Below are positions 6,107-6,211 of a stretch of 6,211 nucleotides of DNA, in pieces. Source of the stretch: Leptospirillum sp. (GTDB lineage: Bacteria; Nitrospirota; Leptospirillia; Leptospirillales; Leptospirillaceae); the NCBI GenBank assembly GCA_027343785.1, contig DAHWKF010000017.1, positions 1 through 6,211 on the forward strand, given 5' to 3'. The position numbers and the translations under genes are program-made. Positions within the stretch are counted from its first letter, which is position 1, and the number at the start of each line of letters is the position of its first letter. Under the pieces are notes generated by a model. It saw nothing but the letters and a program-made list of their open reading frames with translations. It was not told where the DNA came from and ran no database searches.

Positions 6107-6211
6107 TTGATCTCCATCTGGTCCCGCGTCATCTTTCTTCTCCCGGGCGTCTTCAGTCTTGCTCTATCCGGTTGCTACTCGACCGCCATTCCTCTCGACA
6201 ACCAGAAAGCC
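6107..6211 (+). CDS. N-terminus of a predicted lipoprotein (runs off the window)
   Basis: The plus strand holds 35 codons, from a TTG at 6107 to the window end, with a lipoprotein signal peptide: MISIWSR (one arginine at position 7), a hydrophobic core VIFLLPGVFSLA (8-19), and the lipobox LSGC with the lipidated cysteine at 23. YSTAIPLDNQKA follows. This predicts export, lipidation at C23 and anchoring to the inner or outer membrane. The frame is closed upstream by a TAA at 6062-6064 and has no ATG or GTG between that stop and the signal peptide, so TTG is the best start, with GGAAAGG 12 nt before it. The mature protein is cut off, so its family cannot be named. It is divergent from hpnA and shares its intergenic region; a link to hopanoids is only positional. 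Confidence 0.65.
   Translation, partial: MISIWSRVIFLLPGVFSLALSGCYSTAIPLDNQKA

Noticed and set aside
1..6211. CRISPR array, tRNA/rRNA, insertion sequence or attachment site
   Set aside because: No regularly spaced repeats, no cloverleaf or rRNA motifs, no transposase or terminal inverted repeats were seen on either strand.

Overview
The window is a compact piece of a hopanoid-modification gene cluster from a Gram-negative bacterium. Six genes lie on the minus strand and read right to left: hpnA, ispH, hpnJ, hpnI, a small four-helix EamA-type membrane protein, and a CruF-family (DUF422/PF04240) carotenoid-hydratase-like protein. At the right edge, the first 35 codons of a predicted lipoprotein run the other way on the plus strand. 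Moderately high GC, frequent non-ATG starts (TTG, possibly CTG), a lipoprotein signal peptide, and the combination of hopanoid and CruF-type genes suggest a hopanoid-producing Gram-negative. A Leptospirillum-like Nitrospirota member is my guess from general feel, not something the sequence proves.

Layout: 1-18 is the unresolved left edge. 19-804 is the cruF-like gene. 827-1216 is the EamA-type protein, whose reading frame appears to open exactly at the hpnI stop. 1213-2460 is hpnI (GT2 glycosyltransferase). 2473-3912 is hpnJ (radical SAM). 3949-4857 is ispH. 4858-4970 is the only sizeable gap inside the cluster. 4971-5969 is hpnA (extended SDR). 5970-6106 is a divergent control region holding a candidate minus-strand promoter and an 8-bp inverted repeat just upstream of the hpnA ribosome site. 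6107-6211 is the start of the lipoprotein gene. Apart from the hpnA-ispH gap (113 nt), neighbouring genes overlap or are 12 to 36 nt apart, so one transcript from the 5970-6106 region is likely.

Working together: IspH makes IPP and DMAPP, the isoprenoid precursors of squalene and therefore of hopanoids. From work on the named families, HpnI adds N-acetylglucosamine to bacteriohopanetetrol (BHT), HpnK (not in the window) deacetylates it, and HpnJ converts BHT-glucosamine to the BHT cyclitol ether. HpnA is a hopanoid-associated SDR whose precise step I cannot assign. The EamA-type and CruF-like genes at the 3' end of the presumed operon are the least explained part. They could be a lipid or sugar-lipid transporter and a polyene hydratase acting in the same membrane, or a second terpenoid branch (carotenoids) sharing the IspH supply. 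No RNA genes, mobile elements or CRISPR arrays were seen.
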